Shown piece after piece: positions 54,290 to 64,000 of a stretch of 64,000 nt of DNA; the first letter of the stretch is position 1, and every line of letters begins with the position of its first letter. Origin of the DNA: Apostichopus japonicus (Eukaryota > Echinodermata > Holothuroidea > Aspidochirotida > Stichopodidae); NCBI RefSeq assembly GCF_037975245.1, contig NC_092569.1, positions 1,897,501 through 1,961,500 on the forward strand, written 5' to 3'. A program made the position numbers and the translations under genes. The notes beneath the pieces are model-generated. The model ran no database searches. It saw only the letters and a program-made list of their open reading frames with translations, and was not told where the DNA came from.

Positions 54290-57200
54290 GTATAAATGCG
54301 TTAGACATGTTTTTTTAATAAGTCGAGTGTAGCGTACAGTACAGCCTAGTGGGTACAAAGTTAGGCCTAGTAGTAGTACTAGTAGTAGTAACTAGTATAG
54401 TCAGTATTGCGAAGTTCGGAACACTTCGAAGTTCGGACACCTCTAAGAAATACACGATTTCACAATGACAACCTACAGCAAAAGCCAATTTCACGAAAAA
54501 CTACGAAGCTACAGTTATTTTCTCTCCAAAATGACCCATGTACTTACATATTTGTCAATAAAAGGAAGTTAGTTGTGGGGTGTTTTAAGGCTTAGGTGTC
54601 CGAACTTAGCAGTGTCCATGCTACTACTAGTACTAGTACTACTGGGACAGTGCACTGCATAGTGGCAAATATACCACAGAATATATAACTTCACCTAACT
54701 TGGTTTAGGCAGCCTAACTTTAGGCGCCACTTAAGTTTACCATACTACTACACAGTGCAACAGTTTGCATAGCAGATGGTCTAGCTTTATCAAACCAGCA
54801 TTTAAGTTGGGCAGCAAAAATGAAAAAAAAAAAGAAGAAGAAAAGCTGCTAAGAAACTTGGTACATCATGGAAGAGCAACGACATTCCTAATTTAGGGCC
54901 TAGACTATGCATAGGCTCAGCCTCATACTCTACAATATTGTTCCATTATCGTTGCCTCAGTGTCTACTCATGTTTACTGTTATGGACCAGTTACTGTGGC
55001 ATCTGAGTCAAACTAACCACTCTGGCAAAGCTAAATACTATTTCGACAAAATCTGATCACAATGTAAAATATTGAGCAAATTGAAAGGCTTACTATCAAC
55101 CAATTGGTTATAATATATAAGCGAAGTGGATATATAGCCGTCAGACGGTTCCTGATTCCATTTTTTTTTTCATTTTTCAATTATCATTTTTTTTTTTTTT
55201 GACCTGACGGCTAAATAGTAAACTGGAATCGGGAACCAACTGACGGCTATATATCCACTGCCATATATAAGAAAATGAAAAGAATAAAAACAATAACTTG
55301 GAAGTTAAAAAAAAATGAAAAGAGCAAATACATTTGGAATCAGTGATATCAAAATCCTACGGTCACTTGTTCAAATCCTTACAAAAGTTCTTTACTCTTT
55401 TCAAATTAATCAGCAAGCTGGTTGACAGGTTCTGGTAGGATACACCATTCTCTTGTTAAAAACTATTCTTAGTCTTGTAGCAAAGAGAAGAAAAGATGTG
55501 TGTATTGTGCCGGCAGTCGGTGAACATTACAGCCCATGACCCAGGATCTTCCACAAGGGCTGAGTCGTCAAGATCCACCTGGCCCCCACACCTTATAATT
55601 GATGCTCTAAGTTGAATATGGACTAAAAAATATCTTGAATAAAATATGACTTCATCCACTTCCATTGGCGAGCTCCAAAAACTGTAGATAAATCTTCTGA
55701 CATTTGTAAAATTCCTGCGATCCACCAAATACTTTTTGTGACCCATGTGCACCATAGTTTGTTGATTGTCATATTTGATGTTAATCCATATTTTTTTAAG
55801 CAGTTTCTGTAGTTTATGCTCAAGGTTTCTAACAGGTACTGTGGCTTCAGTCCTTCCCTTCAAGAAACTGATGAAGCTTATTTCAAATTTTACAGGTGTA
55901 TAAAGGTCTGGACATCATCACCAACAAGGTCACAGAAGAGGAACAGGATGGAGTACCTCACCATCTGTTGGGGGTGGTCAGCCCCTTATCACGGTTCACA
56001 ATCGTCGACTTTCGGGACAGAGCCGTGTCTATGATAGATGAACTGTTAAGATCACACAAGATGCCTGTCATTGTTGGAGGCACTAACTATTACATCGAAG
56101 CCTTGCTATGGAAGGTCCTAATCGAACAAAAGGTAAGCTACATCATTGAAATTTAACAACCAGGGCTTGGTTATTGGTACAGTAGGAACAGAAAATTGAT
56201 TTATTCTATCATATAAAGAACAGTTTTTAGTGAAGTTTTTTTTTTTTAATTTCCTCCACAGTTTAGGACACACAGTAACCGAAGTCAATGCTTTTTTTAT
56301 TTTTATATAAAGAACAAGGTTTGATTGAATTTTTGAATAGCTAAGTAATGGATTGACATTACTGCTGCACTAACATTACTGCTTGAAATTAGGAGTCAAT
56401 ATTATCATCAAGTTAGTCGTGCCTTAAAGGAGCATCCAGATAACTTAATATCTTGAAAACAATAATAACTGTAGAAGCATTACATGCACTCAATTATCAT
56501 CTATTTTCTTGAACTAAACAAAAATAAATTTCTGCTTTTGTCCTGTAATGTTTTTTCTGAAAAGATGGGAGGTTGGAAAGATATGCATAGTATATCGCCC
56601 TCCAAACATGAAAGATCCTTAAAATTAATATCAAAAAATTTGCATCAAAATTTTCAAACGATTGTCACTCGTGTATTAACTTGAAGGGGCATTCCACTGC
56701 CGCTGTCAAAGTATTTTCTGTCGCTGAGTTAATTTGAGATTTCTTTTAATCAGGGATTCCTCAATCCCTGGGATGAGTCAGAATCTCTTGCACATTGTAG
56801 GACACACAGTAACTGGAATCAATGCTACTGAAATTTGTTTTTTTTTAAGATTCTGTGAGGTGAAAGTTACAGTATGTCATAGTATGAGAAGAGTGACCCC
56901 AAAATGTTGATATTTTCAGAGGAAGAGGAGTAGTTAAGCATACCATTCCCAGTATTCATCTTATAAGGTCCATAATACATAAGGACCTCTAATTTTTGAA
57001 TTTTTAAACAAACAAGAAATGAAACGGAAAGAAAGAAAAAATGAAAAAAGAGAGGTTTGTTTGTGTGCAGACACAATGAGATGGGTTTTTTCTGAGGCTG
57101 GTATGCTTGGGCTTTGGTTTTTCTGCTGCAGCCAGCTTAACTTTAGTGTGAACTGAAAAAACAAAAGTAATGAGTCATGAACCAAGTCAGCAACTTTCCA

Positions 57201-60200
57201 ACATATAGTGAGTAACAAGTAATTTTAAAACCTAAAAGCTGGTACACAAAATGTCAACTCTATACAGATTCCCTTACTTTGAAGCGCATGAAACCAGCAA
57301 AAACTTACAAACTGGAAGCGTTCCATCCTATTCTAATCATATAATGGTTTTATGGCGATTGATATGCAATGATTTTTTGAATTTTCTGTCGACAGAAGAG
57401 GTACAACTCATCAGCCGAGGGACTGTTAATAGAGGCTGTTGGCATTGTAGATAAATTAAAACTACCCATGACTAGTCTGGCTTCCTCCAGTGTTGGCTTC
57501 ATGGAAAAGATTTCGGTGCCAGAGGAGTATGGTGAAGAACAGACTAAGAAAACGAAACAAGGTTGTGATCAAAAGAGCAGGTCAGGTGAGAGTCCTGTTG
57601 GAGTTTATCAGGAACTCTCCAGGACGCTAAGGGAGATAAGTAAAGGGCCTGTGAGAGGACCAAGTTGGTGCAAAGAGGAACATCCAATAGACAATGTTGA
57701 TAAAAGGAGGGGTGTTCTCAGAGGAGAGGTTAATGATGTAAATTCTGAGAACGAGATGGAGATGTTGGAGGGTAAAAACAACACCCTTGAAAATAAGTTT
57801 AGTCCTTCAAACTTAGACAATTGCACTGAAGATGAAAAAGATACTACGGAGGAGGTATGTTATCGGAGTGAGTCCTTGCAACGGGAGGAAAAGTTTGTTG
57901 GAGCTGCTGGGACAGAACTTGGACATAAAGACTGTGACTCTAACCCGATTAAAAAGCCACTTGAGGGTTCCTGCATCTCCACTGGTCAACAAGATGAATT
58001 CACCGACTCGGAGGGCCTCTCATTCTCGGTAGAGGACCTTGGTGATGATCACGATGATGGCTTTGCTATTATTGATGTGAAGAAGTCTTCCAGCTCCGCT
58101 CTCCATCGGATATTATCGACGGTTGACCCAGATATGGCCCTGAGGTTGCACCCAAATGACAAGAGGAAAATAACACGGTGAGACTGGTATTTGTAACACT
58201 ACTCTTGTGCAACTAGCTTAGTTCTGTGCGACTAGCTTAGACTTGTGTGACTGGCTTAAACTCTCCAGGCATCGACTTTAATATGAAAATAAATAGTTTA
58301 GAATGTAGCTAATTTGCATATACGATTCTGGACACATGTCAGCCTGTGATTATACAAAATTATATGTTATTGGTCATTTTTTATTAGGAGAGGTACTGTA
58401 TATCAGATGTCTTAAATGAACAGAGCACAAGAGATTTTGGTCTTGCCTGACTTTTGTTAGACTTGTGTGACTAGCTTAGACTTGTGTTGGACTTGTTTCA
58501 CTAGCTTAGACTTGTGTGACTAGCTTAGACTTGTGTGACTAGCTTAGACTTGTGTGTCTAGTTTAGACTTGTGTGACTAGCTTAGACTTGTGTGACTAGC
58601 TTAGACTTGTGTGACTAGCTGGGACTTGTCTGACTAGCTTAGACTTGTGTGACTAGCTTAGACTTACTTTAGACTTTTGTGTCTTGCTTAGACTTGTGTT
58701 AGACTTGTCTGACTAGCTTAGACTTGTGTGACTAGCTTTGACTTACTTTACACTTTTGCGTCTTGCTTAGACTTGTGTTAGACTTGTCTGACTGGCTTAG
58801 ACTGGAGTAAGACTTATGTGACTATCTTAGACTTGTGTGACTAGCTTAGACTTGTGTTGGACTTGTGTCACTAGCTTAGACAAGTGACTAGCTTAGACTT
58901 GAGTGAGACTTTTGTGGCTAGTTAAAACTTGTTTGACTAGTTTAGACTTACGGTGATAATGTGATTACTTACTAACTTCACCTATTTTCTTGTTTTGTGC
59001 AGGAGCCTTCAAGTTTACCAACAACATGGAATACCACACAGCCAGTTATTGGAGAGCCAGAGGGACCAGGAAGGGGGTGGACCTTTAGGGGGACCACTAA
59101 GGTACCAGAATCCTTGCATCCTGTGGCTTCAGACAGAACAAGATGGTAAAATCCCAATATTTAAAGAAAAGAAAGTTAATAATGGTACATTTGTGTGACA
59201 TAACATTTCTGCACTGCATTGCAACATGCTAATTTACTTATTTGGAACAACCAAAATTTTAATTGAGCTTAACTGTATTTCCACAATATCAATGAAGGTG
59301 TGTCTTTAAATGCAAGAAGGGTACAGAAAGGGACGAGAAATCAGAGATTTTATGAGAAGTCTCAATTTACAAAACGGAAAGTAATACGAAAATGGACTAC
59401 AAAATAAGACGGATTGAAGGAAATAAATTCGTAAAGATGTAGAACTCATACCTACGTTGAGGGATATCCAGTTATGACTCAATATTTACATGGATTGGTC
59501 AAAGTGATATGAAGTAATAACATTATTTGTCAGCAAGTGGATAGGCTTTATAGCAGCCAGTTATATTTCTATGGCTACAAGAAAAAAACTACAAAGCATT
59601 GTACATAACAACACTCTTGATACATTGTCAAAGAAAATGTGAATGTTGTTATTGGTATTTTTTTAGTTTTGTAAAGTAAACATCGAAAGAAAATCACCTG
59701 GTTCAATTTCAAAGAATTCTCTAAGCCCTTTATTACTTTAGGTGGACTGTGGGTGTCTTAATCAGGTCTAAGGGAAAAAAGGGAGGGGGGGGTTCAGGGG
59801 ACATAGCTCTGGGGAAAGTGGTCAATTACAAGAAATGAGGAAATATTATTTGAGACTTAATTTCCAAAATAAGCTGAACAATTAAAGAAGATTTAAAAAA
59901 CGGAGGCCCTGAGACATTAATTAGCGCCAGGGCTGGACCCTGCTCTTGTTACGATTGTTAGTACTTCGACGTCCATTGGAACAACACAGAACACCCATGT
60001 ATCACATTGCATGTATACATTACACCTGTTTATTTACAAAATAAGAGAGATTTCCTTATCTTTATCATTACTTTTTGCTATCAGCAGTATAAGTACATTT
60101 TTATGATAAGGTTTTACCCCCACATTTCATGAATTTAAAGAGACGTAGTTTATCTTTCTAGAACTCAAGGAATAGGCAAAACTTATTGCTTGGTTTGGAC

Positions 60201-63200
60201 TTGGATTTGACTTCCAGCAAGTGTTCCTTGTAATCAACTCTTTATAATGTTTCACTCTTTCTTTAACCAGTTTTGGATGCACGATTGGAGCGAAGAGCCG
60301 ATGGGATGGTAGAGGCAGGACTCCTGGAGGAATTGTCTGCCTTTCATAAAGATTATAACGAGAGAAGACTGGAGGAAGAAAGGTATGAATAATGAGGGCA
60401 GCTGACCAGCCCTAATAAAATGGTTGGGGGTGGGGGTCAACAGGGTTACAACTGTGGGGGGCCTTGAAACATATCGAGGGGACCAACAAACTATAGGAAA
60501 AAATGAAAGTGTAATCTCATTTGAACAATATAGTCAAGGATATTTGTCCAGTGCAGAAAGAGGACCGGTGAAATATTTGTAAACAAATGTTGAAAATTTT
60601 TGCAAAAAAGGTTAAGCTTATTTGGCAAAATGGGATAGGAGGTAGTCCCCTCATGATATTTAACAAGTTATGTGCTTGAGTAAGATCTATCTTGTCCGAT
60701 CTGTCGGGGCTACTGGTTTAGAAAGCCAATAATTAAAATAGACATCACAAAGTATTGAGAAGCAATAGATGTGGATTCATAAGCTGGGAAAGATTCCACT
60801 ATTTTACATCTATAGACTAGATGAAAGAAAAGTTTGGGACCCCCCCCACCCACCGTTAAATAAACTCCTTCCCAAGCACCCCTCTTCTTGGACTGCTCTC
60901 CCAGGCACTGGATTGGATTCACTGGATACTCTTTTTGGATAAAGTGAGGATAATGATAAATCATTAGAGATGATTACTATAAGTAATATCTTTTCCGGGT
61001 ACAAGGCCAAGAATTTCAAATATCGCACAGTTTCTCACAATTTCACAAGAACTTCACATATTTAGCCCCTTGCTAAAAAGTGCAAATACCTCCCAAAGTC
61101 GACTGGATTAAATGTAAGTTCTGACACTCTCCTGAATTACAACACACAACAGGTCATACTTAACAGGCTTTTTTTTGAGGGTGGGGGATAGGGGTGGGGG
61201 GGGCTCAGCAGATAACATTTGTCTACAATAAACGGTGATAACGGACATAATGTTAGGTATGGAAATGAATTGTTGCTCCACTTCTCATGTGTTTTAAGTT
61301 CTTAATATCTACTGCTAGTGGCAGAAGCATGCATCTGCCTTCTTCTTCTACAAAAAAAAACATCCACTGGCCATAAGCCAGTAAATAAAATTTGAGGCAT
61401 GGGGTAGTAGTATTACGTACTAGTCTGTAACTGGCCTATCTTACTGTGCAACCACGGATATGTGTGATGCGATCAATCCATCAACATTCTCAGTTTTGTA
61501 TTTCTACAGCTCCGATGAGCTCTATGAACAAGGTATCTTCCAATCGATCGGCTTCAAGGAGTTCCACCCGTATCTAATTCTACCTGACCACGATAAAGAC
61601 GACGATCTTGGTAAACGGCTACTTCTGGATTGCATCGAAAGGTTAAAGGTCGTGACTAAGCAGTATGCAAGGAAACAGCTCAAGTGGATCCGTAATAGAT
61701 TTCTGAAGAGTGAGTTTTCTTTTTCATTTGCTTCTCAGGTAAACACTTTTTAATTTTTGTGGGGCAAAAAGTAGTGGAATAATTGAATTTATCCAGTTTT
61801 GAAAGGATTTAAAGATGTGAAAAATTGAGTCTAGCAAATAGTTTGCAGCTTAAATGGGCAGTTGAAATTTAATTTATATTCCCACATGAAATCTACAAAT
61901 TGTGAGGTATCAAAAATTGTCAAATCTAAAAAAGCTGGTCATGTTTCATTTCTGTAATTGCATAATCAAAGGATGTTTTACTTCCCAGCAGAATCATCCT
62001 CATAATTTTATTTTACAGTTTTGTAAGAACGCTATAAAATGGTGTATTCTCACCCAAGAAAGGTGCAGTTAGCTGGTATCAGCCAATATGAGTTAATGAC
62101 ACTGTTTGCTTTGATTCTTTCGCAAAGTAAATTAGCTCCACCTACATCAAATATGACAGTGTTAAAGGACTAAACTAACTTGTCTGTGTGTTTGTTTTTG
62201 TTCTTCAACATTACATTGTAAATGTCAAATGGGGGGCATTTACCTCACAATTTAAAGTTTTACTCTGTGTTCGGTGCTGGGCTCTGCAGGGTTTTAAAAC
62301 TCTCTGAGTTTGATCTGGATCTGAATGGTGTTCATACAAGTGCTTTGACCTTGAACACTTATGTGAACTTGAATCTGGGTGTTTGATCCAGGGTCATGTG
62401 TAAATAGAGCCAAAGAAATGCGCTTTTATTTACGACACCTTTACCGTAAAACCGCAAGGTTTGTAGTGTCAACTTCTTGTTTCAAGACAAAAAGACAGGT
62501 AACCTCCCCCCCCCCCCAAAAAAAAAAAAAACCCAAAACAATTGTTTGGGGCATTAAATGTTTGTCTATCTTTGCTAAGTGTGGTAGGTAAATACTAGTC
62601 AAGTGTCAAAAAGGGTCATGAATAGTAATACCAATTTTTCGTGTGTTGTGTGTTCAAATATCTCCAATCTTGTCTATCATTATAAATTCAGAGAATATTC
62701 CGGACATGCTTTAACCAGTATTGCAAGTGAAATGCTTTGAAAGAGGTCAACTTCTACACAAATGGAAAGATTAATAGAAGTTTCTGTGGAGGGAACCATC
62801 TTCAGTATCATAAGAGAACAAAATTCATAAACCTCCAAACTGTATAATATACATACGTATATAATATGAAAAAACAACAAAATCTGAACACATAATTATT
62901 CCCCGAGATACAAAGTTTGTCATTTAATTTTGTTGCCGAGTTCAAAAAGTGATATTGTCACTTGTTTGAAACCCTGAGAAATCTGTAAATCTCTTTCAAG
63001 ATGAAGTAACTTAAAAGGGTGTGGAGACTTGCGCAAAAAGAAACGTCTAATGCCGGTAATTTGACCTAGTTTCGAATGAGGTGTAACAGAAGTGTTAAAC
63101 ACTACCATCGATCCCAGAAAATACACACACAGCTTGTGTACAGTCAGTACATACAGCTGCGGTCAATACCCACAGCACAGTGTACAAACGATACAGCGAT

Positions 63201-63531
63201 GGACATCTACGGTCCAGTTAAAGATATCAATTAAGGTATCACGTTTCATTACTGTCTGCATTTTGTAGCGACACAAACAAAACGTCACTTGCAAGCAACA
63301 GAAAGTTTACATTTTCAGATGGCCGCACGCAGTTTGGGCGAGTCTTCAATTCCTTTAAGGATTCTCTTCGTGATTTGCATTTTGGTGATTTGCATTTTAT
63401 TTTGGCTTTATTGTTTTACAGGACCAGGTGAAAATGTACCTTCGGTCTACGGCTTGGACTCGACAGATCCAACAAGATGGGATGAATTGGTTTATCAGCC
63501 AGCGGTTGAGATCTTGAGAGCGCTAATGGAG
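54143..63531 (+). CDS. TRIT1: TRIT1, tRNA dimethylallyltransferase (MiaA/IPPT family), 3' end beyond the window
   Basis: Seven coding exons (54143-54289, 55896-56132, 57396-58177, 59003-59145, 60271-60382, 61510-61709, 63422-63531) join in a single open frame of 577 residues, with GT-AG introns and matching phases throughout. The enzyme transfers a dimethylallyl group to N6 of A37 in a subset of cytosolic and mitochondrial tRNAs. Visible family features: P-loop GATGTGKSK (21-29), [14 protein letters not shown] (43-56), [59 protein letters not shown] and [12 protein letters not shown]. Human TRIT1 continues with a C2H2-type zinc finger; that part must lie past 63531. The protein is longer than human TRIT1 (467 aa) because of a roughly 200-residue acidic insertion in exon 3. 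It lies downstream of MYC in the same orientation. Confidence 0.96.
55114..55271. mobile_element. Fold-back (MITE-like) element in TRIT1 intron 1
   Basis: Inverted arms of about 49 bp (55114-55162 and 55223-55271) share 'gtggatatatagccgtcag' and 'ggttc[ct][tc]gattcca', separated by a T-rich spacer. A third 'ctgacggct' copy sits inside the right arm. No transposase and no clear target duplication. The size and structure suggest a MITE or a large stem-loop in the pre-mRNA. Confidence 0.65.
55456..55863 (-). other. Unidentified 135-codon antisense open frame in TRIT1 intron 1
   Basis: This is the longest minus-strand frame that is not a simple repeat. Its first codon is 32 bp before TRIT1 exon 2. 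The composition is protein-like (mixed charged and aromatic residues, for example [16 protein letters not shown]), but I recognise no domain, and it has no supporting promoter or polyadenylation signal that I can name. It may be a transposon fragment or chance. Confidence 0.2.
55896..56132 (+). CDS. TRIT1: TRIT1 exon 2 (substrate-binding core)
   Basis: It encodes residues 50-128, from [12 protein letters not shown] through [19 protein letters not shown] and [17 protein letters not shown] to EQK. The acceptor is ttttacag and the donor AAG|GTAAGC, phase 0 on both sides. The motifs line up along the whole exon with MiaA/TRIT1 proteins. Confidence 0.96.
56133..57395 (+). other. TRIT1 intron 2
   Basis: GT-AG intron of 1263 bp. 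AT-rich, with two weakly similar segments containing 'gga[ct]acacagtaac' (about 56265 and 56800). No coding content seen. Confidence 0.9.
57396..58177 (+). CDS. TRIT1: TRIT1 exon 3 with large acidic insertion
   Basis: It encodes residues 129-388 and two bases of codon 389; the acceptor is tcgacag and the donor ACACG|GTGAGA. The start ([20 protein letters not shown]) and the end ([20 protein letters not shown]) flank about 210 residues without a counterpart in the human protein, where only about 27 residues separate the same conserved blocks. The insert is rich in Glu, Asp, Ser and Lys (for example [20 protein letters not shown]) and probably disordered. The frame is open for all 782 nt, which argues for real coding sequence rather than a retained intron. 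Confidence 0.88.
58178..59002 (+). other. TRIT1 intron 3
   Basis: GT-AG intron of 825 bp, almost entirely occupied by a 19-bp minisatellite (listed separately). Acceptor ttttgtgcag. Confidence 0.9.
58196..58960 (+). repeat. 19-bp minisatellite in TRIT1 intron 3
   Basis: The unit is about agacttgtgtgactagctt, with roughly 30 or more imperfect copies. It is interrupted by a non-repeat segment at about 58270-58450 and by variant blocks such as 'acttactttagacttttgtgtcttgctt', which itself recurs (about 58666 and 58741). Length polymorphism is likely. Confidence 0.92.
59003..59145 (+). CDS. TRIT1: TRIT1 exon 4
   Basis: It encodes residues 390-436 plus split codons at both ends: [19 protein letters not shown], then [20 protein letters not shown]. 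Acceptor gtgcag, donor GATG|GTAAAA, phase 1. The block matches the HPxDKRKxxRSLQV...GGGPLGGPL region of metazoan TRIT1. Confidence 0.95.
59146..60270 (+). other. TRIT1 intron 4
   Basis: GT-AG intron of 1125 bp with a G-run near 59782-59790. No coding or repeat element recognised. Confidence 0.88.
60271..60382 (+). CDS. TRIT1: TRIT1 exon 5
   Basis: It encodes residues 438-473 with split codons: [20 protein letters not shown], then [12 protein letters not shown]. Acceptor ctttaaccag, donor GAAAG|GTATGA, phase 2. This small exon matches the V-L-D-x-R-L...GLLEEL helix pair of the family. Confidence 0.92.
60383..61509 (+). other. TRIT1 intron 5
   Basis: GT-AG intron of 1127 bp. C-run near 60840-60851 and G-runs near 61180-61205. 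No other feature seen. Confidence 0.88.
61510..61709 (+). CDS. TRIT1: TRIT1 exon 6 (catalytic C-lobe)
   Basis: It encodes residues 475-540 with split codons: [35 protein letters not shown], then [20 protein letters not shown]. Acceptor tttctacag, donor AAGA|GTGAGT, phase 1. The [11 protein letters not shown] and YARKQ.KW motifs are hallmarks of tRNA isopentenyltransferases and contact the tRNA anticodon loop. Confidence 0.95.
61710..63421 (+). other. TRIT1 intron 6
   Basis: GT-AG intron of 1712 bp. It contains a C-run followed by an A-run at about 62507-62531. No coding content recognised. Confidence 0.88.
63422..63531 (+). CDS. TRIT1: TRIT1 exon 7
   Basis: It encodes residues 542-577: [19 protein letters not shown], then [17 protein letters not shown]. 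Acceptor tgttttacag, donor GAG|GTCAGT, phase 0. This corresponds to the human segment just before the zinc-finger C-terminus. Reading through the donor hits a stop at 63595, so a short isoform is formally possible, but the donor is good and the family is longer. Confidence 0.92.
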
Positions 63532-64000
63532 GTCAGTTTTACAGCTAAGGTCATCTGTCTACTGTTCACGGCATTATGGGCCAATCGCCTGATGTAACAA
63601 CAAAATTGATTATTTTGAATAGTTTGGCTGTAGGTGGCATGTAGGTGGGGGGGAGATGGGGTAAGAGGTGGGGTGAGAGGTGGGGGGAGAATACATGGAA
63701 CTAGGTATTGTATCTCATGTTACCACAGGCTGGTTTTTATATGAATGTTGACTTTAGGTTTTGTTCCTCACTATTTCGAGGAAAATCCAACAAATGCACT
63801 AGTATAACCTATGCTTACCACAGATCTTAATAGACTCAGTTGTAAGTTTCAACAAATTGCTTCATATTGCTATCAGCAATGTGCAGTGAATCTTTGATCA
63901 TCCTAGCGTGTAGGGACTAGAGCTTCTCCGAGGCTCAGAAAATCCTGATGATAAAGGTTTCCTATCCTTTTTGTGTTGTTTGCCATTGTTTCTTGTCTCT
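63532..64000 (+). other. TRIT1 intron 7 (continues past the window)
   Basis: It opens with donor GTCAGT. G-rich (GGTGGGG)-like tracts lie at 63636-63690. No zinc-finger exon is present before the window ends. Confidence 0.75.

Larger units (their letters stand above)
54290..55895 (+). other. TRIT1 intron 1
   Basis: GT-AG intron of 1606 bp. It contains 'taggcctagtagtagtact' and 'ctactactagtactagtact' tracts (54363-54400, 54620-54645), a fold-back element (55114-55271) and a 135-codon antisense open frame (55456-55863) that I cannot identify. Confidence 0.9.

Noticed and set aside
57608-57826. 72-codon minus-strand frame
   Set aside because: It is a shadow of the TRIT1 exon 3 coding sequence.
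63532-63597. TRIT1 ending in the read-through peptide after exon 7
   Set aside because: A strong GTCAGT donor lies at 63532 and the family continues with a zinc finger. The read-through tail has no family similarity.

Overview
The window is eukaryotic nuclear DNA from an animal. It is AT-rich, intron-containing and mostly non-coding, with many microsatellites, minisatellites and transposon remnants. Two genes can be reconstructed exon by exon with matching splice phases, both on the + strand: a MYC-family bHLH-zipper transcription factor (coding exons 38636-39254 and 41298-41974, 431 aa) and, about 12 kb downstream, the 5' and central part of TRIT1, the eukaryotic MiaA-type tRNA isopentenyltransferase (seven coding exons from 54143 to 63531; its C-terminus lies past the window end). 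MYC boxes I, II and IV, the deuterostome-like exon structure, tRNA-derived SINEs with a 'CCCAGGTGTATAAATGG' body, GIY-YIG Penelope-like elements and frequent 'taggccta' tracts suggest a marine invertebrate deuterostome. An echinoderm is the best guess; a finer assignment (for example sea cucumber) would be speculation.

Layout: 1-37.4 kb is a gene-poor stretch. It holds (TA)n arrays, dozens of poly-G/poly-C tracts, a 20-bp minisatellite (15.7-16.6 kb), a second irregular minisatellite (20.6-20.9 kb), and a nested transposon: a 0.9-kb inverted-repeat DNA element with a 7-bp target duplication inside a tRNA-derived SINE (25.4-26.7 kb). 37.7-44.2 kb is the MYC locus: a candidate non-coding exon 1, two coding exons separated by a 2-kb intron, and an AT-rich presumptive 3' UTR. 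44.2-54.1 kb is the intergenic spacer, with a 5'-truncated Penelope-like element that keeps its GIY-YIG endonuclease (50.2-50.9 kb), a second copy of the 20-bp minisatellite in opposite orientation (51.7-52.1 kb) and a long (TA)n array. 54.1-63.5 kb is TRIT1, whose introns carry a fold-back element and a 19-bp minisatellite.

The most interesting observations are these. (i) MYC and TRIT1 lie head-to-tail on one strand, the same order and orientation I recall for human MYCL-TRIT1, which suggests ancestral deuterostome microsynteny. (ii) TRIT1 exon 3 carries an acidic insertion of about 200 residues inside the enzyme. (iii) The repeat landscape has hammerhead-like motifs linked to Penelope-like elements and a transposon family with subterminal 26-bp minisatellites. 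MYC would act in the nucleus with MAX on E-boxes. TRIT1 would add isopentenyl groups to A37 of a subset of cytosolic and mitochondrial tRNAs. Nothing in the sequence shows a direct functional link between the two beyond adjacency.
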